Virus record (IMG/VR): IMGVR_UViG_3300010158_002102
Coordinates: 1-46,010 of that record
Reading direction: 5' to 3' (one strand)
Source: a virus
Length of the DNA: 46,010 nucleotides
The position numbers were made by a program, and so were the translations under genes. The notes beneath the pieces were generated by a model. That model ran no database searches. It was not told the origin of the DNA and was given only the letters and a program-made list of their open reading frames with translations. Positions 22,307-31,194 of the stretch are shown one piece after another (the stretch's first letter is position 1; every line of letters starts with the position of its first letter).

Positions 22307-23484
22307 GCAAACTAATATTTCCCTACGCAACTAACAGTACCCAACGAGTAAGAAACATAACTGAATACACTGAGTTTGGATTTGTCGAGAACAAAGAAAA
22401 ATTTTTAGATTTGAGTTTGGGTAACTGCGGTTGCTTTCCTTTGGGATTTAAACGTCAAGACATTATTGACCGTGTTGCTGAACAAATGAAAAACATGTCC
22501 TTCTGCTCAGGAGAGTTTTTTACAACCAACCCTGCGGTGTTAGAACTGAGCGAACGCTTGTACAGCATGTGTGGCTATCGCAGTATCTTTGCCCTAAGTG
22601 GTAGCGATGCCGTAGAAGGTGCCTTGCGTGTGGCACAGCTTTACAACGGACGTAACAAGTTTCTTGGTTTTAAGAAAAGCTATCATGGTAGCACATACAT
22701 GAGTTCAAGTGTTAGCGATGCAACTTATATGACTGACATGTTTGGCAAAGATCCACGCTGTGTTGTTAGTGATTATAACTTGGACATGATAACTGATGAC
22801 TTGTGTGCTGTAGTTATAGAAACTGCCAGTTGGCAAAATGGATTATATGATCCAGGTAAAGATTTCTGGGACGGCCTACGTAAGACATGTACCGATAAGA
22901 ACATAGTTCTTATTGTTGATGACATCGCAATGTGCGGTGGGAAGACTGGTACATTCTTTGGCTGGACTGGAGTAGTTGAGCCCGATATCTTTACAATGGG
23001 CAAGGCACTGACTGGCGGTTACTTTCCACTAAGTGCTACTATGGTGAATGATCGTGTGTTTAATAAGATACAACACATGCCCTTCTTGCATGGATTCAGT
23101 TACAGCTTTAGTCTGAGCGGAATATATTCAACGCTGGCCTACATGGACATTTTAGAGCAAGAACGAGTATTTGATAACTACGCTAAGTTAGAACGCTGGG
23201 GCAAAGCAGTGTGCGGTAGACTACAGGAAGCACAACTTATTAAAGGCTACAACAACTATGGATTAGTTTTTAATCTAACACTACTACAAGACAAGCCGTT
23301 AGAAGAAGTATTTGAGCAGTTTTTATATCAGTATGGTATCAGTGCTGGCATGTGGAACGAAGGCGGCAGTGGTCTGCTGTTTATCATTCCGCTCACTGCC
23401 ACTACCATGTGGTTCGAAGAGTTTGAGTTTAAAATGAATCAAGCCTTAAGAGATTATCGTTCTACGATCACCGTCGCGAACTAA
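22303..23484 (+). CDS. PLP-dependent class III aminotransferase
   Basis: The 393-residue enzyme has SGSDAVEGALRVAQ (phosphate-binding region), a YHGSTYMSS segment, IVDDIAMCGGKTG in place of the usual DEVQTGxGRTG, and the PLP lysine Lys234 in TMGKALTGGYFPL. It is nearest in style to ornithine- or BioA-type omega-aminotransferases and is slightly short. It could move an amino group to or from a polyamine-like or amino-sugar substrate. Its last 39 bases overlap the convergent amidinotransferase-like gene. Confidence 0.88.
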   Translation: MSKLIFPYATNSTQRVRNITEYTEFGFVENKEKFLDLSLGNCGCFPLGFKRQDIIDRVAEQMKNMSFCSGEFFTTNPAVLELSERLYSMCGYRSIFALSGSDAVEGALRVAQLYNGRNKFLGFKKSYHGSTYMSSSVSDATYMTDMFGKDPRCVVSDYNLDMITDDLCAVVIETASWQNGLYDPGKDFWDGLRKTCTDKNIVLIVDDIAMCGGKTGTFFGWTGVVEPDIFTMGKALTGGYFPLSATMVNDRVFNKIQHMPFLHGFSYSFSLSGIYSTLAYMDILEQERVFDNYAKLERWGKAVCGRLQEAQLIKGYNNYGLVFNLTLLQDKPLEEVFEQFLYQYGISAGMWNEGGSGLLFIIPLTATTMWFEEFEFKMNQALRDYRSTITVAN

Positions 23485-24486
23485 GTCCAATGTAAGGCAG
23501 TGAATGCCTGCTTCCCAAAACAAGCCGTGTCGTTGTGGCACCACGTGGCAGTTGATTCCGTAGGCTTCCAGTTTTTTAAATATGCGAGGTTGTGTATTTG
23601 AGAACAAGATGTTGTTGCTGTCTACAACTAATACATTGCTGTCAAAGAATACTTCCTGTGCGTAGCCCTTCCATTCACCCAGCCACTTGTCTAACCAAGC
23701 ATCTGAAAACTTTCCTTCAGTGGATTGGAAATCTTGTATAAACTTCACATCATCAAAAGGCTCAAACAGTTCCTGAAGTTCTACGATTTCTTTGTCTCTC
23801 AGTTTGGCTGGCACCCAGGATTTATTCACACAGAACACCAGTTCATCGCTTGCCATGAACCATCCGTGATCAATGTGTCCAAAGCCCGCTTGATGTGTTT
23901 CGCCTACGCCCACAACTGTGTCAGCGGGCAAGTTGCGTATCATCCAATCTAATCCTGCTCGGTTACCTGGACCATATGCGTTGGTAACTAACTTGTCGCC
24001 GCACTTGAACATGGTAGCAGTATGCCACAAGATTCTATCTTTGAGTTGTCTATGATATACATCTTCACCGTTAGCCCACCAGTTGTCTACTAAGGTTTCT
24101 AATGCGGGAGGTGGCTGACTGATCCAGTTGTAGCCTTTATCAAAAAACTCTTTAAAGATATGATAGTAGTTGACGCTGTCCAGGTATCTGTCCGGCATAC
24201 TGGTATATGTTTGGTATATCGTGTTACCATAAACCAAATACTGATCCCGTGGCACTATGGGTGCTGTGGCATTGTGTATTGTAAAGTTGCCAAGATTGAT
24301 TTCTGACGGGAACGTAGTAACCTTAGGCCTATGCACACGCACACCCATGTTGGTTAGATAACTTGCCAGTGCATCTAAATCTTCTTTGGTTTCTTCAAGT
24401 ATACGGGCAAGTCTGTTACTGGTATGGCCAGGATAGCAGTTGCCCACAATGACTTCACGTAAAGGATCCCAGTTAGTCCATATCAT
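23446..24486 (-). CDS. Glycine-amidinotransferase-like enzyme
   Basis: The 346-residue protein fits the amidinotransferase/arginine deiminase fold: WDPLREVIVG at the start, VPRDQYLVYGN, the HIDHGWF histidine, FFDSNVLVVDSNNIL and the C-terminal nucleophile Cys330 in AGIHCLTLDLVRDG. That arrangement matches arginine:glycine amidinotransferase and its toxin-pathway relatives CyrA/SxtG. It would transfer an amidino group from arginine to an amine acceptor. Starts 4 bases inside the upstream gene. Confidence 0.88.
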   Translation of the reverse strand: MIWTNWDPLREVIVGNCYPGHTSNRLARILEETKEDLDALASYLTNMGVRVHRPKVTTFPSEINLGNFTIHNATAPIVPRDQYLVYGNTIYQTYTSMPDRYLDSVNYYHIFKEFFDKGYNWISQPPPALETLVDNWWANGEDVYHRQLKDRILWHTATMFKCGDKLVTNAYGPGNRAGLDWMIRNLPADTVVGVGETHQAGFGHIDHGWFMASDELVFCVNKSWVPAKLRDKEIVELQELFEPFDDVKFIQDFQSTEGKFSDAWLDKWLGEWKGYAQEVFFDSNVLVVDSNNILFSNTQPRIFKKLEAYGINCHVVPQRHGLFWEAGIHCLTLDLVRDGDRRTIIS

Positions 24487-24899
24487 GTGTTTAGTATTTC
24501 ATTTAAGTATTCTTCAGCCCAGAACGTATAGTAGCTAGACTTGGCTAACTTTTCTCGGGCTTTGGCCAAGTTGTCTCTCCACTGGCACAAGATAAGATTA
24601 TATCTTCCATTATTGGTCTGCACACCATTTATATAAGTGTCTTTGTCCTTATGGTCTGGTAAGAACACCATTTCAGGGTACAAGTTATTATACTCTTTAG
24701 CAATATCGCCAAGTTCCTCTATGGTATAGTGATCCGGCAAGCGGTAAACAATAAGTTCAAAGTTCCAAGGTGGCGGATTGATATCACCGCCATCTGTTTC
24801 CACAAGTTCGTATTCAACACCTCGAGCATACGGGCACACACTCATGCCACCCAACTCTGCGTTGGCTTTGCTTATACGGTCAATCCAATCACTTAGCAC
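24483..24899 (-). CDS. Unknown protein with a CPYAR motif
   Basis: I prefer the GTG at 24899, which has GAGG eight bases upstream and an 11-base overlap with the hydroxylase gene, to the longer ATG reading at 25004 that would overlap 116 bases. The resulting 138-residue protein has SDWIDRISKANAELGG then MSVCPYARGVEYE, and later EMVFLPDHKDKDTYING. No family is recognised with confidence. Tight coupling on both sides suggests that it works with the amidinotransferase-like enzyme. Confidence 0.65.
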   Translation of the reverse strand: MLSDWIDRISKANAELGGMSVCPYARGVEYELVETDGGDINPPPWNFELIVYRLPDHYTIEELGDIAKEYNNLYPEMVFLPDHKDKDTYINGVQTNNGRYNLILCQWRDNLAKAREKLAKSSYYTFWAEEYLNEILNT

Positions 24900-25611
24900 C
24901 AATCCAACCTCGTGTAAAGTTTTTAAAATGTTCCGCACCATCTTCGTTGTGATATGTGCCTTTGGGTAGTCCAGCGTGTTCACGGTCAATGTCAATGATA
25001 GCAACTAATCGCCATTCATCGGACAAGTTGTGAGCACTATGCAAATGCTGATTATTAAATCCATACAAGTCATCCCACGTTACTTCTTCGCCGTGACATT
25101 CCAAAAACAAATCACCCTTGGGAACGATTAGGGGAATGTGTATTCTAACATACAAGCCTTCTACGTTTTCTGGAGCAAGGTGTCTGTGTAAAATAGTTCT
25201 TGGACCCATTACACCATATACTAACCCATAGCACTTGTCAAAATATTTTTCTAACAACTTCATCATGGTTGGGTAACGTTTGGCACCTTCTTCGTCGATG
25301 GTCATATCAACAGGTTCTTGGCCGTCACCGCCTTTGATATAAGTGCGAATCATAACGCCCTTCCACCAGCTTAGTCCAGATTCCCATTGGCGAGTAACTG
25401 AGTTCTGATGTGTTACTTGATGCTTGGAACTTTCATACCATTCTTCGCTGTACATATCTCTATTGATACAATCATCGCATTGTGCCATGACAGCTTCTTC
25501 TAATGTAGAATGGCCTGCCATAAAGTCATCTATCAGTCCTTGTTGGAATGACATGAGATCGTCTCTGATAGCAATCTCGTTACCTCTCCATATTTTTTTT
25601 ACGTTTTCCAT
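24889..25611 (-). CDS. Aspartyl/asparaginyl beta-hydroxylase family oxygenase
   Basis: The 240-residue protein has the family core. LHRHLAPEN (His142/His144) is followed by VRIHIPLIVPKGDLFLECHGE, then HLHSAHNLSDEWRLVAIIDI with His194 and Arg201. Members hydroxylate the beta carbon of Asp or Asn in proteins or peptides, and some act on free or carrier-bound amino acids. It lies between an SGNH gene and the CPYAR protein. Confidence 0.88.
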   Translation of the reverse strand: MENVKKIWRGNEIAIRDDLMSFQQGLIDDFMAGHSTLEEAVMAQCDDCINRDMYSEEWYESSKHQVTHQNSVTRQWESGLSWWKGVMIRTYIKGGDGQEPVDMTIDEEGAKRYPTMMKLLEKYFDKCYGLVYGVMGPRTILHRHLAPENVEGLYVRIHIPLIVPKGDLFLECHGEEVTWDDLYGFNNQHLHSAHNLSDEWRLVAIIDIDREHAGLPKGTYHNEDGAEHFKNFTRGWIGAK

Positions 25612-25623
25612 GTTATATCCAAT

Positions 25624-26403
25624 TTAAAACATTAATTTAGCAAATCTTTCTATATTCTTTTTTTGTTCTGCAAAGTATAGTGGTATTATTTTTTTATTTG
25701 TTATTGTTTTTAACAAATCGGACGATTCTTCCGAAAATCTTTTGGATTTCTCGCCTAAGTTAATTCCTAATTTCTTTAAGTAATTATAATAACGGATAGT
25801 ACTAGGATGCCCATCTTTAAACCCGGCATAATCTAATTGAGTACTCTCTCTTATTTCAAGATCAAACATTGAAGGGGGCAACCTATCAAAGGTAGCCAAG
25901 TATGTATCTAGAATATCTTTGTGCGTCTTTCCATTAAGTTCACAATGATCCGATCTCTCAATAAAAGGAACACTTAGCATACAGTATTTATTACAAGGTA
26001 AGTGATCCAAATATTTCATTGACATGTCTATCAACGCCGCATCTCTAATTAAATATCCACGCTCGTCGGCAAACTTTTTTACCCAGTCTTTAGGATAGAT
26101 ATCGTTATTATATATATTTCCTGGAGTGATCCACTTATTATCTACCCATCTATCTTCTCTAGTATATATAGTAAACATAACCATGATTAAATCAGTATCA
26201 GTAAATTTAAACCGATTGTTTGCTTCGGCAATTCTTAATGAAATAAGAAGATTTCCAGATCCGCTAACTCCAAAATTAAAATACTCGGCATTTGGCATTT
26301 CTTTTGAAACTATATCAGCCCAAGTAGGCCAAACATAACTGGTAAAACTGCACCCGAAGGCGAAGAATCTCTTATATTTTAACCAATCTATTTTAGTATC
26401 CAT
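25624..26403 (-). CDS. SGNH-like protein with Cys in block I
   Basis: The 259-residue protein reads FFAFGCSFTSY where esterases have GDSxT, then NFGVSGSGNLLISLRIAEAN as the block II/III region, and DGHPSTIRYYNYLKKLG near the C-terminus, where the catalytic Asp-x-x-His would lie. The Asp before the Ser is replaced by Cys, a variant seen in many phage and bacterial SGNH-like proteins. Base composition is more AT-rich than its neighbours. It overlaps the SDR gene by 11 bases. Confidence 0.7.
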   Translation of the reverse strand: MDTKIDWLKYKRFFAFGCSFTSYVWPTWADIVSKEMPNAEYFNFGVSGSGNLLISLRIAEANNRFKFTDTDLIMVMFTIYTREDRWVDNKWITPGNIYNNDIYPKDWVKKFADERGYLIRDAALIDMSMKYLDHLPCNKYCMLSVPFIERSDHCELNGKTHKDILDTYLATFDRLPPSMFDLEIRESTQLDYAGFKDGHPSTIRYYNYLKKLGINLGEKSKRFSEESSDLLKTITNKKIIPLYFAEQKKNIERFAKLMF

Positions 26404-27004
26404 TTAAAACCGTCATGCTTGAAATAAAGTTTCTACCATTGATACTTTGTAACACAAGGTCGACGGTGTTTATCAAATCACTTACTGTTATAATGCTGTT
26501 TGTTTCCACTACTTTATTATATATCTCCATGCCGTTCTGTTCTGCTGTGTCGTATGGGTTGTAAAAGTTGGTCTGCACCACACCTGGCATAATCACTATG
26601 CTTTTGCACTTGCTACCACTGTGATTGATTTCCCAGCTGGCTTTATTGACAGCATACTTTTCTTCACCGTAGTTTGTGAGCCATGGAAAGTTGGTGGGGA
26701 TATCTGCCAAAGGTTCTGCGGCCATACTGCTGGTGCTGATAATAAAGTGTTGGTCGTGCCAATGCTGTTGTTGCCATAGCTTCATCAGTTCAACTTGTGC
26801 ATAACCACTGTAGGCATTGTTAAAGAACAAATCATAGTCCTTGGTCAGTTCTACAATCAAGTCCTGGTTTTCTCTAGTGCCAATATCAAACCCGCCAACT
26901 CTATCAAATCCTTTGACATTGATGCCTTTGGCCGCAAAGTACTCGTATATGCCTTTGCCTATGCCACTGGAGTGTCCTGTAACTGCTACCTTTTTAAATT
27001 CCAT
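26393..27004 (-). CDS. Short-chain dehydrogenase/reductase
   Basis: The 203-residue protein has the cofactor loop TGHSSGIGKG (9-18), NNAYSG at 62-67 in place of NNAG, Ser91-93 and the catalytic YAVNK (Tyr117, Lys121). It is shorter than classical SDRs (about 250) but complete. It would oxidise or reduce a sugar or keto intermediate with NAD(P). Overlaps both neighbours by 11 bases. Confidence 0.9.
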   Translation of the reverse strand: MEFKKVAVTGHSSGIGKGIYEYFAAKGINVKGFDRVGGFDIGTRENQDLIVELTKDYDLFFNNAYSGYAQVELMKLWQQQHWHDQHFIISTSSMAAEPLADIPTNFPWLTNYGEEKYAVNKASWEINHSGSKCKSIVIMPGVVQTNFYNPYDTAEQNGMEIYNKVVETNSIITVSDLINTVDLVLQSINGRNFISSMTVLNGY

Positions 27005-28322
27005 TCCAATCTCCGTTCATGTGCCATGTTGGACGCTGTAGGTCTTCAGACACTTTGCTCACCATGATAATAGTAGCATCTGGCACATGTTTTTTTAGTT
27101 TGCTTAACAACAGCTTCTCGCTGTAAATTCTATGTTTTAATGGAACAAATGGTGCAACTGGATCGTAGTTGAATATATGACTCAAGTGTACAATTGTACC
27201 TGGCACACAATCAACCCACTTACTGACAGCTAAACCTTTGTTAAGCACAAGGTCCTCATGACGGAATTCAAACTTGACTGTTTGTTGAATCAACGTCCAT
27301 TCAGGAATATCTGGATCATATAGTTTGCCCTGTGAGGCAAGCCAATCGCTTCCGTCTCTTCCAACAAACGATCCGCGTTTTTTAATATAGTCGCTGACAA
27401 ACTCAGCATAGTTAGTGCCGTTCCAGTTATCCACAATATATTTCATGCACTCAAGGGCAAACAAATTGTAGTCAACAAAGCGTACAACTGTGTCTGCATT
27501 GTAGCTGTATGTTATCAAATAGTCTACCCAGTTTAGTCCGCTGGACTGTGTCACTAGCTGACGTATAGGGCCTTTAAAATCTACCTTAACAATTTCTTCT
27601 GTGTTGTGCGGATAGAACATGGTCTGTGCCGCAACTTGATTCTTGCCATACAAGTAAGTGCTCTTAGGTATGAACGATGGTTCATAGTTTGGATAGTAGT
27701 AGACTTTGTTGTTTCTAAACTGTTCTGGAAACACTTCCACAAGTTCGCCAGCGGCCAGTGCTACACTGACAATATTCCATCCATGCCATTTATGTTTATA
27801 TTTTTTTAATTTTATTCCGGGCTTGATCCAAACAGGCGTATAGTCGTCATGTACATTATCAATACTGCGTAGAGGTTCAACTTGTGTATGTTCACTGTAG
27901 TAAGCAAACTCACCTACTATAGGTGATGCTAAAGTGTTATAAGTTTCAAGGTTGATAATGTAGCACTGGTCGTGCAGTTCATAGTATCCGTCATCCCTGT
28001 CTGGAATATGCCCCATTAGAAAAAACTTATAACTGCCATACACTAACTTTTCAACTTCGTGGAAGAATTCATCACCGTTGATAAACTCTGTGCCTGTGCT
28101 TAGTACCACAGCGTGTGTGTAGTCTTTGGCCGCTTCTTTAAGCATAGCATCTTCATCTAGGCCTTGAATAACATTAAAGCCTTTATCTAGAATATTACTT
28201 AGAACAAAGTCGCTAAGGTTCTTCATCAACTCAGCAGTCCATGTGTTTTGGCAAGTGTGTATTCTATCCAAAAAGATGTAGACGATATCTGAACTGCCTG
28301 CAGGTGTATTAAATTTGACCAT
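26994..28322 (-). CDS. Large protein of unknown function
   Basis: I do not recognise this 442-residue protein. The first 130 residues look like a Rossmann-type alpha/beta domain (VYIFLDRIH, AVVLSTGTEF, YKFFLMGHIPDRDDG, QCYIINLETY). This is like a nucleotide-sugar or glycosyltransferase module, but no DxD is in a convincing place. The C-terminal part has VDCVPGTIVHLSHIFNYDP and ends with TIIMVSKVSEDLQRPTWH. It is coupled to the SDR and to the 28309 oxygenase by overlaps of 11 and 14 bases. Confidence 0.75.
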   Translation of the reverse strand: MVKFNTPAGSSDIVYIFLDRIHTCQNTWTAELMKNLSDFVLSNILDKGFNVIQGLDEDAMLKEAAKDYTHAVVLSTGTEFINGDEFFHEVEKLVYGSYKFFLMGHIPDRDDGYYELHDQCYIINLETYNTLASPIVGEFAYYSEHTQVEPLRSIDNVHDDYTPVWIKPGIKLKKYKHKWHGWNIVSVALAAGELVEVFPEQFRNNKVYYYPNYEPSFIPKSTYLYGKNQVAAQTMFYPHNTEEIVKVDFKGPIRQLVTQSSGLNWVDYLITYSYNADTVVRFVDYNLFALECMKYIVDNWNGTNYAEFVSDYIKKRGSFVGRDGSDWLASQGKLYDPDIPEWTLIQQTVKFEFRHEDLVLNKGLAVSKWVDCVPGTIVHLSHIFNYDPVAPFVPLKHRIYSEKLLLSKLKKHVPDATIIMVSKVSEDLQRPTWHMNGDWNGI

Positions 28323-28959
28323 ATTGTTTATTATAACATCTCACTAGCATTTCACAAAACTCTTTGGTTTTGTTGCCCAATACAATATTGGCAATCATAT
28401 GTATTCTATCTTTAGCACTACGATTGAACACAGCATGATTCTTGCTAATATTCAACATGATAATTTTGCCTTCGGTCCAAGGAACTACCCCATGTCCTTC
28501 TATTTCCATTTCGCAATTCTGTGGATGTATAACAGCAACATTAATTGGCAGTATACTTTGTAATGGATCTATACCTTCAGGCAACTGCCCATCGTTATGC
28601 CAGTTAATACTGCCGCCAGGTGCCACTCGCATAAAACGAATACGAGTATATCTCTCTGCAGGAAATTGATATTTCCAAAAGTCCGTTATAAGCGGCGTCT
28701 TGTATGCCAATTCTGTATACTGATACGGAGCATTGTATTCACCATATCCATAGTTGTCAGCGGTATATGTTTTGTCTACTGCCAGTCCATGTAGACAGCA
28801 ACTGGCCCACCCTTTGCTATCGCTGTCTCTATATTCTTGATAAAAAGGTCCTGCTTCGAGAGCTTGTTGTTTCCATGCATCTACAGGAAAAGTTAAGTCT
28901 AGCTCCAACCAAGGAATACCAGATGTTAAGATTTTACGTGCTTGCTCTATACTATCCAT
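28309..28959 (-). CDS. Asp/Asn-hydroxylase-like 2OG oxygenase
   Basis: The 216-residue protein has a jelly-roll with RIRFMRVAPGGSINWHNDG (His121, Asp123), NVAVIHPQNCEMEI, then KNHAVFNRSAKDRIHMIANIV (His175, Arg185). This is the arrangement of the phage and bacterial hydroxylases related to aspartyl beta-hydroxylase. It is the first of six oxygenase genes in a row on the minus strand (in position order), each overlapping the next. Confidence 0.83.
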   Translation of the reverse strand: MDSIEQARKILTSGIPWLELDLTFPVDAWKQQALEAGPFYQEYRDSDSKGWASCCLHGLAVDKTYTADNYGYGEYNAPYQYTELAYKTPLITDFWKYQFPAERYTRIRFMRVAPGGSINWHNDGQLPEGIDPLQSILPINVAVIHPQNCEMEIEGHGVVPWTEGKIIMLNISKNHAVFNRSAKDRIHMIANIVLGNKTKEFCEMLVRCYNKQYGQI

Positions 28960-29513
28960 GATTTAAAAATTTCCTTTGCTTGTTGCCAAGTAAGTCCTTG
29001 ATCCGGAGAAGACTTCAAACTTAGGTCGCAACTCAGTACCCATCGTTTTTGCTTGCCATAGTTTGTTATCTTGTGCGGTATACCAGTTTGAACTATGCTT
29101 GGCCAACCAACTGGCTGTCTATGTAAAAATATAACTTGATCATCAGTATATCTTGTGTACGGTGTACCCGCTGAAGTTTCTTTTACATCTGCAGAAATCT
29201 CATCTTTTAGTTTGTACCACAGCATTTCGCTGCCAGCACCATCAACACACCAGTTCATTACAGCACGATCGCTTTGAGGGTTAGGTCCGTCAATGTGGAT
29301 AGGTATACCTTGCATCTCAGGAGTGTAAAATAATAACACAGGGTACGTCATAGTGAGTCCTGCACTATCTATAAAATTGATAAATTCTGCGGACATGTTA
29401 CTTTTATCAGCCCACCATATATCGGGATCGTTTTCTACTTTCCAAGTTAACACACTGGGATCTGCTAAAGGATGTGGCACTGGTATCTTTAAATCAAAGC
29501 AAAAATCATTCAT
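28947..29513 (-). CDS. 2OG/Fe(II) oxygenase-like protein
   Basis: The 188-residue protein has IPIHIDGPNP (His73, Asp75), a NWCVDGAGSEMLWY strand pair, IPHKITNYG with His147 and Arg157. The facial triad and the trailing Arg are in the correct order. It overlaps its neighbours by 13 and 8 bases. Substrate unknown. Confidence 0.75.
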   Translation of the reverse strand: MNDFCFDLKIPVPHPLADPSVLTWKVENDPDIWWADKSNMSAEFINFIDSAGLTMTYPVLLFYTPEMQGIPIHIDGPNPQSDRAVMNWCVDGAGSEMLWYKLKDEISADVKETSAGTPYTRYTDDQVIFLHRQPVGWPSIVQTGIPHKITNYGKQKRWVLSCDLSLKSSPDQGLTWQQAKEIFKSWIV

Positions 29514-30045
29514 GGGGTATAATTCCTAAAAAGTTATACAAGAACTTAGGCTCAAGTCCCATATTAATTCCGCCATGCCATTGTTGCCAGTCGGACCATT
29601 GATATACATTACCTTGTGCTTCATTATAAAACACATGGTCCTCCAGCATGAATGCCTGACCAAATGACGACTTATTAAGGTGGCAAGTGTATCGAACAGG
29701 CTTGCCTCTTTTTAAGTACTCTGACTCATCGTCAGTTATATCATAATGCCATGGAACGCAAAATCCTGGAGGCACACTGGTTATCCAGCCGCCTAGTAGG
29801 TCAACGCCTACAAACTTGCTAAACTTTTCAGCCACATCTTTTGGTGCCGCATAGTCTAACCACCATACACCGTTTTCAGTATCGTAACCTGCTTCTTCCC
29901 AAGTTGTTTTAAGTTTTTGAACTTTGGGATTGCTATGTATATCGTCTGGCTGACTATTGCCCCGTGTACGTGGCTCTTGAGTAGATAGATATTTCATCAA
30001 CCCAGGAATATCTATTGCATTGGAACAGTTACCTATGAACTTCAT
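29506..30045 (-). CDS. 2OG/Fe(II) oxygenase-like protein, paralogue A
   Basis: The 179-residue protein has VPWHYDITDDE (His100, Asp102), RYTCHLN, GQAFMLEDHVFYN, QWHGGINMG (His157) and Lys167 in the place of the usual cosubstrate Arg. It is clearly homologous to the next gene upstream (30042-30569) along its whole length, so the pair comes from a duplication. A Lys instead of Arg is seen in some family branches. Confidence 0.75.
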   Translation of the reverse strand: MKFIGNCSNAIDIPGLMKYLSTQEPRTRGNSQPDDIHSNPKVQKLKTTWEEAGYDTENGVWWLDYAAPKDVAEKFSKFVGVDLLGGWITSVPPGFCVPWHYDITDDESEYLKRGKPVRYTCHLNKSSFGQAFMLEDHVFYNEAQGNVYQWSDWQQWHGGINMGLEPKFLYNFLGIIPHE

Positions 30046-30569
30046 TTTTTGATACCTAAAAAGTTAAAAAGGAACTTGGGTTTAAAACTACAGTTACCGC
30101 CGGCATGCCAAGCAAGATAATGCGGCCATTCATATACTGTTCCTTGTGGTTGATTATACAGAGCTTTATTCTCTACTATAAACAGTTGTCCGTTGTTAGG
30201 CTCGCAAGCATTGACTGTGTAGCGAACAAGTTGGCCTTGTTCTAAATATAATTCTTCGTTGTCATCTATGTCTTGATGATAAGGTGCCATCTTGCCAGGA
30301 CGTATACAGCTTATCCATGCACGGGCACACTTGGTGTTAGAGAATGTTTCAAACTGTTTGACAACTGAATTGTCAAAATGTTTCTTGGGATAAAAGTTTA
30401 TCCACTCCACTGTTCCAGTTTTGTCATAGCCCGCAGTCTGCCATAGGTCAATGATATGATTAAAACGACCATCATCGTTACGATAAAACTTTTCGCCATA
30501 AGAGCGTACTTCGCCTTGTGTTAAATCAAGACTATCTACGAGTTGTTGCCAATTAATATTGAATAACAT
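30042..30569 (-). CDS. 2OG/Fe(II) oxygenase-like protein, paralogue B
   Basis: The 175-residue protein aligns end to end with paralogue A: PYHQDIDDNEE (His98, Asp100), RYTVNAC, GQLFIVENKALYN, AWHAGGNCS (His155), PKFLFNFLGI (Lys165). Four-base overlap with A. Keeping both copies with intact triads suggests two related substrates or sites. Confidence 0.75.
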   Translation of the reverse strand: MLFNINWQQLVDSLDLTQGEVRSYGEKFYRNDDGRFNHIIDLWQTAGYDKTGTVEWINFYPKKHFDNSVVKQFETFSNTKCARAWISCIRPGKMAPYHQDIDDNEELYLEQGQLVRYTVNACEPNNGQLFIVENKALYNQPQGTVYEWPHYLAWHAGGNCSFKPKFLFNFLGIKK

Positions 30570-31194
30570 AATCTTTAAACTTTTCTACACTACGAGCAAT
30601 AAGTGCTCGGTGTTTCTCTTCATCTATAATACCCGAACAAATCATAATTACCCTATGATCTAACACTGGATCTGCACCGTGATAAATGTCTTTGTTGTTA
30701 AATGCATATATAGGATAATCTTTAAGTATTGTTGGATAGTCTCTTGGCCCGTCTACTTCTTTACAGATAAAAAACGAATCTTGACCATAGTGAGGAGATA
30801 ATAAAATATTATATCTTTCTGGACTAGATGGGTTGTTAGTATCAGTATCGTCGTCGTGGGGTGCAAGGTACTTTGTATGTAAACTTAGGGCCGCACCTAA
30901 TACTTGCTTATACGGTAACTTATACAGTAATTTAATTAATTCAGGAAATAAGCTAATTACTCTGGGAGGAAAATATAGAACAGGATTATCAGTTTGCTCA
31001 TAGCTACTATCTGAAAACACATGGTTAGCATTTCGCCAATCATCAACAGGAGTCCTAGATGCAATGCCAGCTAGTAGTGAAGTGTATCCGTATGTACTTT
31101 GTAAATTAGTAATATAATTATTCTCAATATAATCAACTAACAAAGCATGATCTGGAACACGCAATGGTATATCTATTGGAGTATATACAATCAT
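30553..31194 (-). CDS. 2OG/Fe(II) oxygenase-like protein
   Basis: The 213-residue protein has LSLHTKYLAPHDDDTD (His113, Asp115), ERYNILLSPHYGQDSFFICKE, IYAFNNKDIYHGAD (His172) and DHRVIMICSG (Arg181). The spacing fits the jelly-roll triad. It overlaps its neighbours by 17 and 4 bases. Confidence 0.72.
   Translation of the reverse strand: MIVYTPIDIPLRVPDHALLVDYIENNYITNLQSTYGYTSLLAGIASRTPVDDWRNANHVFSDSSYEQTDNPVLYFPPRVISLFPELIKLLYKLPYKQVLGAALSLHTKYLAPHDDDTDTNNPSSPERYNILLSPHYGQDSFFICKEVDGPRDYPTILKDYPIYAFNNKDIYHGADPVLDHRVIMICSGIIDEEKHRALIARSVEKFKDYVIQY

Noticed and set aside
24900-25004. N-terminal extension of the CPYAR protein from ATG 25004
   Set aside because: It would overlap the hydroxylase gene by 116 bases. 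GTG 24899 has a good ribosome site and a normal overlap.
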